Positions 1 through 9,327 are shown, counted from the first letter of the stretch. The stretch is 64,000 nucleotides of DNA from Marivita lacus (GCF_014637725.1 NZ_BMFC01000012.1:62001-126000), one strand, 5' to 3'. Notes: generated from the sequence alone by a model not told the origin. Program-made: numbers and translations.

Positions 1-119
1 AATGGGTCGCTGATCGACCGGTCAATTGCCTATCTCCTCACAATTCCAGGCAAATCCATCGCTCCCGCCGGAATCAACGGTTGAAGTCTTCGCATCCATG
101 TAAAGCGAAGGAGTGTGGA

Positions 120-518
120 ATGTCGTTTCCGAAAAAGGGCAAGTTCTTTCCAAAAGAAAACGGATATAATGGGAAAGACGATCATCAGACGAATGGATGC
201 TTTGTCGACGAAATCGCATCGGCGTTAAAGCGGTCGCTCGGCGACAGTCGGGCGGGTGTCAAAACCGTGGCGGCCTGGACGGGTGCCAACGAAAAGACGG
301 TGAAGAACTGGTTCTCGGGCACCTACGGTCCGAGTGGGGCGCACCTGATCGCGCTGTCGCGGCATTCTGACGAGGTGCTGGGTACCTTCTTGGCCATGGC
401 AGGGCGCGAGGATCTGATGGTGGCTATCAAGCTCGCGGCTGCCGAGGACGCTATTGCGGAGCTTCTGATGGCGGTGCGGGAGCTAAATCGACACGACCAG
501 ACAGGTTCCGATACCTGA
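120..518 (+). CDS. Small putative HTH DNA-binding protein
   Basis: The protein has 132 residues and I do not recognise its family with certainty. Residues about 40-70 (LGDSRAGVKTVAAWTG, then NEKTVKNWFSG) look like a helix-turn-helix in which a homeodomain-like KNWF segment would be the recognition helix. The rest is helical and Ala/Leu-rich. I chose ATG 120 because AAGGAG lies about eight bases upstream; an in-frame TTG at 81 lacks such a site. It stands about 100 bp before the deaminase gene on the same strand, so it may be a regulator of the defence genes or of a mobile element. That role is inferred from position only. Confidence 0.6.
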   Translation: MSFPKKGKFFPKENGYNGKDDHQTNGCFVDEIASALKRSLGDSRAGVKTVAAWTGANEKTVKNWFSGTYGPSGAHLIALSRHSDEVLGTFLAMAGREDLMVAIKLAAAEDAIAELLMAVRELNRHDQTGSDT

Positions 519-622
519 CGTAGGGCCTGCCGCTAGAACGATAACCGATTGACTGGCCCGACGATCGGGGTGATCGTCGGGCAGCTCACGCGGGCGCGGA
601 AATCGATCATTCGGGGAATATT

Positions 623-2278
623 TTGTCAAAAGTTGTCGAAAAGATATCTGGTAAGGCCAAAATTTTAGGAATTAAAGATTCCAAGGAAGTAATTTCGCAA
701 AACAGATCAAGCGAAATGTTCTTCGCTGTTGTTGGTCCTGTGGGCGCAGGCGGGTCTAGAGTGATTGAGTCGCTCAAGCGCGCTTGCGAAGAGTCCGGGT
801 ATAAAACAGAGTGGATTAAAGCCAGTACTCTAATCAGCCAATGGCATGAGGATAACGATAGTCCACTGCCGTCTTCAACAGAGAAGACACTCGAACTCGT
901 TGAGGCATACCAGGATGCTGGGGACAAGATGCGCAAACGAGATGCGGCCGAAGTTGCACGTGAGGTATTGCGCGAAATTGCTAGGCGGCGAGCTGAAGCT
1001 ACCGATGTTGCATATGTGCAGGGCGAGCCAGTTAGGCCAAATAATGAGCGACGTGCCTATCTGATTGATTCGATTAGGCACCCGGCTGAAGTTAGTTTAC
1101 TCCGTCGTACCTACGGCAGTGCATTCGCGCTGGTAGGCGTTGTTTGTGAGGAAGGCAGGAGAGAGAAACGAATACTCGAAAAGTATTTCCGAAAACCACG
1201 TCATCATGATCAAGAAGTAAAAGATCAGGTCCTGCGCTTTATGCAGCGCGATTCCGACGATGCTGGTAACAAAAGAGGACAGCACGTTGCGGAGGCGTTT
1301 TTCGAGGCCGATTATTTTGTTGATAACTCGGAAGATGACCCAGAAGGAAATAAATTCGCCCTTGATGAGCCATTAGGTCGCTTGGTGAATATCGTTGCGC
1401 ACGACCAGGTCATTCGCCCGACTATGGAAGAAACGGCAATGCATCATGCCCATTCTGCAAGAGTTAGGAGCGCCTGCTTGTCTCGGCAGGTGGGTGCTGC
1501 TCTGGTTGACAGCGACGGGACAGTCGTTGCCACCGGCGTCAACGAAGTGCCGGCTGCAGGGGGTGGCGTGTATGGCGAAGGATTTGGCCTCCCGCATGAT
1601 CATGAAGATCATCGATGCGCTTTTCGCGAGACCAAGTTCTGTAGCAGCAACAGGCAACAGAATAAAATCATTGATGAACTGATCGTTGCGTTGCCTGAAC
1701 TGGCTACGGTAGGGGACAAACTTGACCTCGCTGCGAGAATTAGGAAGACCCGCCTTGGAGGTCTCATCGAGTTTAGCCGCGCTGTGCACGCTGAAATGGA
1801 TGCATTGCTGTCTGCGGGTCGGGAGGGCGTCTCGACGGTTGGAACGCGGCTGTTCGTTACTACCTTCCCGTGTCACTACTGCGCCAGACACATCGTCGGT
1901 GCAGGTGTGTATGAGGTTCAGTACATTGAACCTTACCCCAAAAGCCTCGCAATTGAGCTGCATAGTGATGCCATCGAGACCAACCCGTTTGAGTGGATGC
2001 CACCAGAACGCAAGTCGATGGCAGAGCAGAGGAAGGGGATTAATGAGCCACCGCGTCCTGTTGCCGCGCCCGAGCCAAGGAACCCAGGAAAAGTTCTGTT
2101 CAGGCCTTTCGTGGGCGTCTCTCCGCGCATGTACACAAGGGCATTCGAGAAAACGTGGCGTTTGAAGGACAAGGTCACTGGAAATTTTGAGATGGAAGCG
2201 CCAGAATGGGGCGATGAGTGGTCACCGTTCACCGTTGGGTACCCCGACCTCGAAGCAGCACTAACGAAGAAGTCATGA
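623..2278 (+). CDS. Anti-phage dCTP deaminase-like protein (P-loop + cytidine deaminase)
   Basis: The protein has 551 residues and two domains. Residues about 31-250 form a nucleotide-kinase-like P-loop domain with GPVGAGGS at 38-45, where the usual Walker A lysine is absent, and YLIDSIRHPAEV at about 146-157. Residues about 270-450 form a zinc deaminase domain with HAE at 389-391 and PCHYC at 416-420, plus the SACLSRQVGAALVDSDGT strand. This architecture is that of the bacterial anti-phage deaminases (DCD/AvcD group), which convert dCTP and dCMP to uracil nucleotides during infection and starve phage replication. The start is TTG 623 after a GGGGA-like site. The stop overlaps the next gene as ATGA, so the two are translationally coupled. 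The base composition is more AT-rich than the core genes in the window, consistent with acquisition by transfer. Confidence 0.82.
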   Translation: MSKVVEKISGKAKILGIKDSKEVISQNRSSEMFFAVVGPVGAGGSRVIESLKRACEESGYKTEWIKASTLISQWHEDNDSPLPSSTEKTLELVEAYQDAGDKMRKRDAAEVAREVLREIARRRAEATDVAYVQGEPVRPNNERRAYLIDSIRHPAEVSLLRRTYGSAFALVGVVCEEGRREKRILEKYFRKPRHHDQEVKDQVLRFMQRDSDDAGNKRGQHVAEAFFEADYFVDNSEDDPEGNKFALDEPLGRLVNIVAHDQVIRPTMEETAMHHAHSARVRSACLSRQVGAALVDSDGTVVATGVNEVPAAGGGVYGEGFGLPHDHEDHRCAFRETKFCSSNRQQNKIIDELIVALPELATVGDKLDLAARIRKTRLGGLIEFSRAVHAEMDALLSAGREGVSTVGTRLFVTTFPCHYCARHIVGAGVYEVQYIEPYPKSLAIELHSDAIETNPFEWMPPERKSMAEQRKGINEPPRPVAAPEPRNPGKVLFRPFVGVSPRMYTRAFEKTWRLKDKVTGNFEMEAPEWGDEWSPFTVGYPDLEAALTKKS

Positions 2279-2811
2279 CACATCCGATGCTCAGACTCGT
2301 AACCAAGGAAAGCTACGAACTTTCAGTGCCTACGGAAGTATCCGGGGCGCGCTCGCGTGTTGCGTCGAACGAACAACTCAGTTTTTCGTTCGAGGATGAT
2401 GATCGCTTTGACGGTCGTCGAATCGAAATTGTGTCTATGGATGGCCTACACGGAAAGCGGCTCTGTGAATTGATTCTGTCAAAAAAGCCGAGAGTCGCGC
2501 TTGATTTGCGTCATGTAATTCGTTTCGATTTGCCTGGAACCAGTCGCGAACAAGTCCTCAGTTACTTCCGCGCCGCAAACACTCTTTACGTGCGTGATCC
2601 ACTTCCTTGGCATGCGCTGCAAAGAAAGGATTTCATTGTAGGGAATCGAGTCATCTCGCAGAGACTTGAGCATGAGACAGTAGAAAGAAAGCATTCGCCG
2701 GTTATGCTATTCGTTCCTAAAGATGAACATGCTGGGTTTCTCGCTGCTTATCTTAATCGCGTTTTCTCAACTCGGGGAGGCGAGCCCTGGGAGATATTGA
2801 CCGCTCACTAG
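2275..2811 (+). CDS. Unrecognised protein coupled to the deaminase
   Basis: The 178-residue protein starts at ATG 2275, overlapping the deaminase stop codon by four bases (ATGA). I recognise no domain. Visible features are an acidic stretch (SFEDDDRFDGRR), a strand/helix region with KKPRVALDLRHVIRFDLPG, and a C-terminal half containing VMLFVPKDEHAGFL. No signal peptide or membrane segment is seen, so it is probably cytoplasmic. Tight coupling to an anti-phage deaminase suggests an accessory, sensor or inhibitor of that enzyme. This is an inference from gene order; characterised deaminase systems of this type are usually single-protein or paired with an RNA. Confidence 0.7.
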   Translation: MTHPMLRLVTKESYELSVPTEVSGARSRVASNEQLSFSFEDDDRFDGRRIEIVSMDGLHGKRLCELILSKKPRVALDLRHVIRFDLPGTSREQVLSYFRAANTLYVRDPLPWHALQRKDFIVGNRVISQRLEHETVERKHSPVMLFVPKDEHAGFLAAYLNRVFSTRGGEPWEILTAH

Positions 2812-3122
2812 GGTGATTTTTCAAGAAGAAGCCGTGACGATTTTCGCAGAAATTCGAAAGACCAACATAGTGTCCGACACTGGCACGAGAGAGAGTTCGT
2901 TGAATGTGTCATCCCCTCCGCCAAGATTTCAAAAAACCCATAAGATATTGTTTTTAAATGAAAATGTGAGGCGGATATTTTTCCTTCCACACACGTTTCC
3001 CACACACGTTTTCCACACACACCCAGCGCTACCGACTTGATCGACAGTTTCAGCGGCTTCCCTGTTGCCGATCTGTGCTGTTGGTGGTCATGATGCGGAA
3101 AAAGCAAAAGGGCAGGGCAACG
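2812..3122. other. Intergenic region carrying the left direct repeat
   Basis: This 311-bp stretch between the deaminase partner and hsdM has no convincing gene. Its middle is AT-rich (2925-2985) and could hold the hsd promoter. It contains the left copy of the 25-bp repeat at 2987-3011, followed by a degenerate third unit TCCACACACACCC at 3012-3024. The sequence changes to the GC-richer hsd block after about 3025. Confidence 0.5.
2987..3011 (+). repeat. Left copy of 25-bp direct repeat, candidate attachment site
   Basis: The 25 bases are identical to 12494-12518. Each copy is itself two CCACACACGTTT units separated by one C. The second copy lies just upstream of a tyrosine integrase start, so the pair looks like attL/attR of an integrated element containing the restriction-modification genes. 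An alternative is that they are integrase arm or operator sites. No recognised tRNA overlaps either copy. Confidence 0.6.
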
Positions 3123-4571
3123 ATGTACGAAACGGCCTTCAACCAGATCGAGCGGAACCTCCGGGCCGAGGAAGGGATCGCCAACGAACTGGATTACGTT
3201 GAACAGATTTCGTGGGTCCTCTTCCTGAAGTACCTGCACGAGCTGGAGGCGGAACGGCAGGACAGGGCTGAACTGGAGGGCGGGGATTACGAGCCGATCA
3301 TTAAGGACGAGTATCGCTGGGATCAGTGGGCCGCACCAAAGAAGGATGGGCAGTTCGATCACAACGCGGCAAGGATCGGCGACGATCTGATCGCTTTCGT
3401 GGATCAGGAGCTGTTCCCCTTCCTTGGGTCCTTCCGGGAAACCGCCACGGGGCCACAGACCATCGAATACAAGATCGGGGAGGTCTTCACTGAACTGCGC
3501 AACAAGTTCCGGTCGGGCTACATTCTGCGGGACGTGCTGGAGGTGCTGGACGGCCTGAGCTTCAACACCCAAGCGCAGCGGCACGAACTGTCAGAGCTGT
3601 ACGAGACGCGCATCAAACGGATGGGCAACGCAGGCCGCAACGGGGGCGAATACTACACGCCACGGCCACTGATCCGGGCGATGATCAAGGTCCTCGATCC
3701 ACAGATCGGCGAGACCGTCTATGACGGTGCCGTCGGGTCTGCAGGCTTCCTGTGTGAGGCCTTCGAGTACATGCGCACCCCTGATCTGACCGCGACGGAA
3801 TGGGAGACGTTGCAGCGCAAGACGTTCTACGGGCAGGAGAAAAAGAGCCTAGCCTACATCATCGGGATCATGAACATGGTCCTGCACGGGATCGAAGCGC
3901 CGAACATTGTCCACACCAACTCGCTCAACGAGAACGTGATGGACATACAGGAGAAGGACCGCCACGACATCATCCTTGCCAATCCGCCCTTCGGTGGTGG
4001 CGAACGGCGCGAGGTGCAGCAGAACTTCCCGATCCGCACCGGGGAAACGGCTTATCTCTTCCTGCAGCACTTCATCCGCAAACTGCGGGCCGGGGGTCGT
4101 GCGGCGGTAGTGATCAAAAACACCTTCCTGAGCAACACGGACAACGCCTCTGTTGCCTTGCGCAAGGAACTGCTGGAGGCGGCGAACCTGCACACGATCC
4201 TTGACTGTCCCCAAGGCACGTTTCAGGGGGCCGGGGTCAAGACTGTGGTGCTGTTTTTCGAGAAGGGGTCGCCAACGCGGGACGTTTGGTTCTACCAGCT
4301 CGATCCGGGGCGCAGCATGGGAAAAACCAACCCGCTGAACGACGCTGATCTGGCAGAGTTCGTGGAACTGCAGCGGGGCCAAAAAACAGGCTTGAAGAGC
4401 TGGACAGTGAACCGCGCCGATTTGGATGAGTTGACCTTTGACCTGTCGGTTAAGAACCCGAACACGCCAGAGGCCGACGTGCTGCGCAGCCCAGAGGAGA
4501 TCATTGCCGATATGCTGGCGCGGGATGCCGACACTGCAGACATTCTTGAGAATATCCGGGGTATGCTGTGA
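3123..4571 (+). CDS. hsdM: Type I restriction-modification DNA methyltransferase subunit
   Basis: The 482-residue HsdM forms the M2S methyltransferase and M2S R2 restriction complex, methylating adenine with S-adenosylmethionine. It has an N-terminal helical HsdM domain (about 1-130), GGEYYTPR at 174-181, motif I DGAVGSAGF at 201-209 (the usual form is DPxxGTGGF, so this is a variant) and the catalytic NPPFGG at 287-292. ATG 3123 is preferred over an in-frame upstream start at 3075 because the family begins close to this residue. The gene ends with a GTGA overlap into hsdS. It is the first gene of the four-gene hsd operon. Confidence 0.95.
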   Translation: MYETAFNQIERNLRAEEGIANELDYVEQISWVLFLKYLHELEAERQDRAELEGGDYEPIIKDEYRWDQWAAPKKDGQFDHNAARIGDDLIAFVDQELFPFLGSFRETATGPQTIEYKIGEVFTELRNKFRSGYILRDVLEVLDGLSFNTQAQRHELSELYETRIKRMGNAGRNGGEYYTPRPLIRAMIKVLDPQIGETVYDGAVGSAGFLCEAFEYMRTPDLTATEWETLQRKTFYGQEKKSLAYIIGIMNMVLHGIEAPNIVHTNSLNENVMDIQEKDRHDIILANPPFGGGERREVQQNFPIRTGETAYLFLQHFIRKLRAGGRAAVVIKNTFLSNTDNASVALRKELLEAANLHTILDCPQGTFQGAGVKTVVLFFEKGSPTRDVWFYQLDPGRSMGKTNPLNDADLAEFVELQRGQKTGLKSWTVNRADLDELTFDLSVKNPNTPEADVLRSPEEIIADMLARDADTADILENIRGML

Positions 4572-5899
4572 GCACCGATTGGCCGAGTGTTGCGCTTCGT
4601 GACCTATGCTCAATCGCACGTGGCGGCTCTCCACGCCCGATCAAGAACTTCATCACAGACGACCCAGACGGGATCAACTGGATCAAGATCGGAGACACGC
4701 AGAAGGGAGGCCGTTACATCGACAGCACTGCCGAAAAGATCAAGCCCGAAGGCATTGCACGGTCGAGGTTCGTAGAGGAAGGGTCATTCCTCTTGTCGAA
4801 CTCCATGAGTTTCGGACGCCCCTACATCCTTAGGACAAGCGGCTGTATTCACGACGGGTGGCTAGTCTTGGAACCGGATTACGCACGGGTCGACCAAAAC
4901 TTCCTGTACTATGTACTTGGGTCACGAACTGTTTTTGACCAGTTTGATCGTCTCGCAGCAGGATCGACGGTACGAAACTTGAATATTGACTTGGTCAAAG
5001 GGGTGGAAATCCCTCTGCCACCACTCGAAGAACAACAGCGGATTGTTGCGGTTCTGGACGAGGTCTTCGAGGGATTGGCCCGCGCCCGCGCCCATGCCGA
5101 AGCCAACCTCCAAAACGCGCGGGAGTTGTTTGAGAGCGCTGTGAACTCGACAGTTTTGGGCGACCGTCATCGGATGCCCCATGATGTTCAGGACGACGGT
5201 GTTCGTGACCTCAAGGATGAACAAAGAAAAAGGACGAACGACAGGAAATTTCGAGGACCTAGATTTATAGCGTCAAAAGGAGAACCCAAGTTGCCTGATG
5301 GCTGGATTTGGGCCTCACCCGAACAGTTGTGCACCCACATCGTTGATTGCCTCCATGCGACACCGAAGTGGGCCACCAGTGGCGAGGTATGTTTGCGCAC
5401 AACGAATTTCCGTGTCGGTGAACTTGATCTGACAGAGACACGATATGTTTCACCAGAAACGTACGCTCAGAGAATTTCCCGATTGGAACCGAAGCCCGGC
5501 GACGTGCTGTACAGCCGCGAAGGCGGGATACTGGGTATCGCTTGCATACACCCTGAGGGTCTGAAAGCCTGCCTCGGACAGCGTATGATGCAGTTTAGGT
5601 TGAGACAAAATTTGATGCTTCCAGAGTTCTTTTGCGCGGTTCTCAATTCAGCGTTGGTTCTTGGTGAAGTAAGGCACTTTACTGGCGGGGCAGCAGCGCC
5701 CCATCTGAACATCGGCGATATTCGGCAGTTCCCGATTCCGGTGCCGCCGTTACAGGAACAAGCTGAGATGGTGGAAATCATTGAGGCCCAGACCGACGGT
5801 CGCCGCCGCCTCCAATCCGCCTATGAAACCAAAATCCAATACCTCGACGACCTACGCCAATCCCTTTTGCAGAAAGCCTTCGCAGGCGAATTGACATGA
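4568..5899 (+). CDS. hsdS: Type I restriction-modification specificity subunit
   Basis: The 443-residue HsdS provides two target-recognition domains that read the two halves of a bipartite DNA site. Each half starts with a W-P/W-xxxxLxxL type segment (WPSVALRDLCSI near residue 5 and LPDGWIWASPEQLC near 243) and ends in a conserved helix (PLPPLEEQQRIVAVLDEV at about 154 and PVPPLQEQAEMVEIIEA at about 390). This duplicated layout is typical of full-length two-TRD subunits. The GTG start at 4568 overlaps the hsdM stop. The two recognition domains are less GC-rich than hsdM and hsdR, as is usual for recombining specificity cassettes. Confidence 0.95.
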   Translation: MSTDWPSVALRDLCSIARGGSPRPIKNFITDDPDGINWIKIGDTQKGGRYIDSTAEKIKPEGIARSRFVEEGSFLLSNSMSFGRPYILRTSGCIHDGWLVLEPDYARVDQNFLYYVLGSRTVFDQFDRLAAGSTVRNLNIDLVKGVEIPLPPLEEQQRIVAVLDEVFEGLARARAHAEANLQNARELFESAVNSTVLGDRHRMPHDVQDDGVRDLKDEQRKRTNDRKFRGPRFIASKGEPKLPDGWIWASPEQLCTHIVDCLHATPKWATSGEVCLRTTNFRVGELDLTETRYVSPETYAQRISRLEPKPGDVLYSREGGILGIACIHPEGLKACLGQRMMQFRLRQNLMLPEFFCAVLNSALVLGEVRHFTGGAAAPHLNIGDIRQFPIPVPPLQEQAEMVEIIEAQTDGRRRLQSAYETKIQYLDDLRQSLLQKAFAGELT

Positions 5900-5916
5900 C
5901 TTAGGAAACCCCGCCA

Positions 5917-6159
5917 ATGGGAACATCAAAACGCCAACTTGGCGACATTAGCCGTAACGATCAGGTCCTGATTACCCGTACCGACCGACACGGCACAGAC
6001 CACATGCAATATGTCTGGGTTCTGGTCTGCGCACGTCGCTTGGAAGATGGTGTTCTATGCGGTTATCGTTATGGGGCAAACGGCTCTGACTTTCACCATC
6101 GGAAATGTCCACAGTGCCAAGGTGGTGCAGCAGGGTTGGACGTTGACGGGTTGATATGA
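5917..6159 (+). CDS. Small four-cysteine protein inside the hsd operon
   Basis: The 80-residue protein lies between hsdS and hsdR. Cysteines at about 38, 48, 64 and 67 (VCARRLEDGVLCGY, then HRKCPQCQGG) form a possible zinc ribbon. It starts 17 bases after hsdS, with AGGAAA upstream, and its stop overlaps the hsdR start (ATGA), so its translation is probably coupled to hsdR. I do not know its function. A role in assembling or restraining the restriction complex, or in DNA binding, would fit the position but is not shown. Confidence 0.65.
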   Translation: MGTSKRQLGDISRNDQVLITRTDRHGTDHMQYVWVLVCARRLEDGVLCGYRYGANGSDFHHRKCPQCQGGAAGLDVDGLI

Positions 6160-8477
6160 GTATTCATGACGAAACCGAAGCTGAAACACGGACAAACCGT
6201 ATCCTGCCCGTGTTGCAGGCCTCAGGCTGGGGTGTTGTCGAAGGATCGCGGCTACGTGAAGAGCTGATCTGTCCGGGTCGTATCCAATCCGGCGGGACAC
6301 GAGGCAAAGGCCTGACCTGTGACTACGTCCTGCAGTACCGGGGCCAAAAGCTGGCAGTGCTTGAGGCGAAACGGGCCGGGATCAGCCACCGTGACGGCAT
6401 TGGGCAGGCCAAGGACTATGCCCAGCGACTTGAAGCACGGTTCGCCTATGCCTCCAACGGGATCGACTGGCACCAGATCGACATGCAGACGGGAGCAGAG
6501 GGCGACCTGAGCCTGCCCTTTCCGACACCGGATGAGCTGTGGGACCGGACCTTCGGGGATCAGAACGCATGGCGTCTGCGGTTCGGAGCCGTCCCGTTCG
6601 AAACCGACGGCGGCAAATGGGAGCTGCGCTATTACCAACACAACGCCATCAACGCGGCGCTTGAGGCCATCGCCAAGGGTGACCGCCGCATCCTGCTTAC
6701 CCTCGCCACGGGGACGGGCAAGACGTCTATCGCGTTTCAGATCGCGTGGAAGCTCTTCCATGCCAAGTGGAGCCTTGAGGGTGAGCCGGTGCGACGTCCG
6801 CGCATCCTGTTTCTTGCCGACCGCAACATCCTCGCCGATCAGGCTTACAACAGCTTCTCTGCTTTCCCGTCTGACGCGGTGACCCGGATCGACCCCGGCA
6901 CAATCCGCAAGAACCACGGCAAGCCCCCCAGGAACGCCAGTGTGTTCTTCACCATTTTCCAAACCTTCATGACCGGGGATGGGGAGCCGACCTACAAGGA
7001 GTACCCACGCGACTTCTTCGACTTCATCGTGATCGACGAATGTCACCGGGGCGGGGCCAAGGATGAAAGCGAGTGGCGCAGGCTGCTGGAGTATTTCGAG
7101 CCAGCCGTGCAACTTGGTCTTACTGCAACGCCAAAGCGCAAGCACAACGCCGATACCTACGCGTATTTCGGAGAGCCAGCCTATGTCTACGCGCTCAGGG
7201 ACGGGATCGAGGATGGCTTCCTGACCCCGTTCAAGGTGCGGCAGATGGCCAGCACGATTGACGAATACGTTTACGATCCTGACGACAAGGTGGTTCAGGG
7301 CGAAGCGCAGATCGGCGACAGCTTTTCCGAGGATGACTTCAACACAAGGATCGTCATTCCAGACCGTGAGCGCAGCCGCGTCATCGAGTTTATGGAACAG
7401 ATCAACCAACGGCAAAAGACGCTGGTTTTCTGCGCAACCCAAGACCACGCCGCCTTGGTGCGAGACCTGATCAATGAGGTGAAGGCAAACCCTAACCCCA
7501 ACTATTGTCACCGCGTCACCGCGAATGACGGGGCCATCGGGGATCAGCATCTGCGCGACTTTCAAGACAACGATAAGACCATCCCAACGATCCTGACGAC
7601 TTCCCACAAGCTGTCCACCGGGGTCGATGCCCGCAATGTCCGCAACATCGTGCTGATGCGCCCAATCAAGTCGATGATCGAGTTCAAGCAGATCATTGGC
7701 CGGGGAACGCGGGTCTACGAGGGCAAGGATTTCTTCACCATATGGGACTTCGTGAAAGCCCACGAGAACTTCAAGGACCCCGAATGGGATGGCGAACCAG
7801 AGGACCCGGTCGAACCGCATCAGCGGCCATCTGAGACGCCCACAGACCCACCTGAGCCGCCTGACTTGCCAGATGATGAAGGCGAGGGAGAAGACCCCAA
7901 GCCGAAGCTGGTGATCAAGCTGGCGGATGGGAAAGCGCGAAAGATCAGATACATCGCGTCCACGACCTACTGGATCGACGGAAAGGTGGTGTCGTCTGCT
8001 GAGTTTCTTGAACGCCTCTTCGGTGATCTGTCCGATCTTGTTGCTGACGAAGACCAACTGCGGAAAACGTGGAGCGACCCCGACAACCGCGAACGCTTCC
8101 TGTCTCAGATCGCAGACCGTGGATATGACCGCGATAAGCTGAACGACATCCGGCAACTGGTGGACGCGCCCGACAGCGACCTTTTCGATGTGCTGGCCTA
8201 CGTCCTCTACACGCACGATCCGAAGACCCGCCATGTCCGAGCCGAGGTCGTCCGCAGCGAAGCGTTGGGCGACGTGACAGACGACTTGCGCCCGCTGCTG
8301 TTGGGCATCTTGAGCGCGTACGAAGAGGGTGGCGAAGACGAACTGGCTTCTGGCAAGCTGACGCACTACCTGACAGCCCGCTACGGGAGCGTCGGCGAAG
8401 GGAAGGCCGCTTTGGGTGGCATTGAGGGTGTCCGCAGGGCATTTCTGGACATGCAGCGAGACCTCTACAGATCGTAG
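6156..8477 (+). CDS. hsdR: Type I restriction enzyme motor/endonuclease subunit
   Basis: HsdR (773 residues) translocates and cleaves unmodified DNA as part of the R2M2S complex. The N-terminal nuclease domain shows the CDYV...VLEAKRAG (D-ExK) motif at about 56-72. The SF2 motor follows, with Walker A LATGTGKT at 183-190, DECH at 294-297 and LTATPKRK at 322-329, then motif VI IIGRGTR near 512. A Pro/Glu/Asp-rich linker (about 545-590) precedes the C-terminal domain that contacts HsdM. All nuclease and ATPase residues appear intact, so the system should be active. The start overlaps the preceding small gene. Confidence 0.95.
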   Translation: MSIHDETEAETRTNRILPVLQASGWGVVEGSRLREELICPGRIQSGGTRGKGLTCDYVLQYRGQKLAVLEAKRAGISHRDGIGQAKDYAQRLEARFAYASNGIDWHQIDMQTGAEGDLSLPFPTPDELWDRTFGDQNAWRLRFGAVPFETDGGKWELRYYQHNAINAALEAIAKGDRRILLTLATGTGKTSIAFQIAWKLFHAKWSLEGEPVRRPRILFLADRNILADQAYNSFSAFPSDAVTRIDPGTIRKNHGKPPRNASVFFTIFQTFMTGDGEPTYKEYPRDFFDFIVIDECHRGGAKDESEWRRLLEYFEPAVQLGLTATPKRKHNADTYAYFGEPAYVYALRDGIEDGFLTPFKVRQMASTIDEYVYDPDDKVVQGEAQIGDSFSEDDFNTRIVIPDRERSRVIEFMEQINQRQKTLVFCATQDHAALVRDLINEVKANPNPNYCHRVTANDGAIGDQHLRDFQDNDKTIPTILTTSHKLSTGVDARNVRNIVLMRPIKSMIEFKQIIGRGTRVYEGKDFFTIWDFVKAHENFKDPEWDGEPEDPVEPHQRPSETPTDPPEPPDLPDDEGEGEDPKPKLVIKLADGKARKIRYIASTTYWIDGKVVSSAEFLERLFGDLSDLVADEDQLRKTWSDPDNRERFLSQIADRGYDRDKLNDIRQLVDAPDSDLFDVLAYVLYTHDPKTRHVRAEVVRSEALGDVTDDLRPLLLGILSAYEEGGEDELASGKLTHYLTARYGSVGEGKAALGGIEGVRRAFLDMQRDLYRS

Positions 8478-8584
8478 ATTAAGGTTTTGAAATAATGTGA
8501 TGAAATACGATTTTCGCCGATTGGGTTCCACCATGGCACAGAGAAGCTTCTGTGTTCACATGAACTCATCAAGGAAAATCAAAC

Positions 8585-9106
8585 ATGACATACCACATGG
8601 ACATGCCCAGTGAAATCGACGCCATTCTCAAGATGTTCCACATGTTCGGTCTCTATAGAACCAGAGCATCAGGGCTGGAGCTGCTTGTGTTCCTTGAAAT
8701 AGCAAAAGAAGAAGGATGCACTTCGCGCTACCTGCGAGAAAGACTGGACGTCAATCAGTCAACAGTATCCCGCGTCACCCGTGTCTTAGGAGATGGCGAT
8801 GCCAAACCGATTGATCGTCAGCCTTGGGATGGACAACAGTTGATCTACAGTTATCCGGATGCCGCCCAAAGCAAAAAGGCACGAGGCGATTGCAGCGCTT
8901 ACAGGGCAGATACGTTGCGCTACGCCCTTACGGAAAGGGGGCGTGAACTACTGAACCGTGTCTTGGATTACTTGGCGATATACTTCCCTTCGCGACCTGT
9001 TGGATGCCCAATAGGTCGATGCCAGCGCCCATCGGGAATGGGTGCCACCATTGCAAAGAGTGTTCCGGTGAGGCTGTTCAATCAAGGCACTCAATCCAAG
9101 GGTTAA
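8585..9106 (+). CDS. Winged-helix (MarR-like) regulatory protein
   Basis: The 173-residue protein has a helix-turn-helix at about 45-70 (SRYLRERLDVNQSTVSRVTRVL) followed by wing-like sequence and YALTERGRELL at about 120-130, the pattern of MarR-type winged helices. The C-terminal 40 residues are unlike MarR proteins and could be a poorly conserved tail. It begins with an ATG at 8585 after AAGGAAA. Its place downstream of hsdR suggests a cassette regulator, but no operator is evident. The following 220 bases up to the ParB-like gene hold no gene I can support. Confidence 0.65.
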   Translation: MTYHMDMPSEIDAILKMFHMFGLYRTRASGLELLVFLEIAKEEGCTSRYLRERLDVNQSTVSRVTRVLGDGDAKPIDRQPWDGQQLIYSYPDAAQSKKARGDCSAYRADTLRYALTERGRELLNRVLDYLAIYFPSRPVGCPIGRCQRPSGMGATIAKSVPVRLFNQGTQSKG

Positions 9107-9327
9107 CCAAGGGCGAAACCAGTGACGCGCTCCTGATATTCGTATCGGTGGAAACCGACGGGTCCGGGAGTGCGGCCATGGACCATCAAGAGAACTCCGC
9201 CAATGCCATACTGAGCAGGGCGCTTGAGGGGAACCTTGGTCTCGTTCGGCTGTGCAACCCTTGGGCCGTGCATCTGCACAGGCTTGTTGCCTTGCCATTT
9301 CGATACAAACTGACCGGAACTGACTGA

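Noticed and set aside
6252-8534. 760-aa frame opposite hsdR
   Set aside because: It mirrors the high-GC hsdR gene with no recognisable domain.
9004-9327. Frame between the winged-helix and ParB-like genes
   Set aside because: It overlaps the end of the winged-helix gene, has no domain and no ribosome site.
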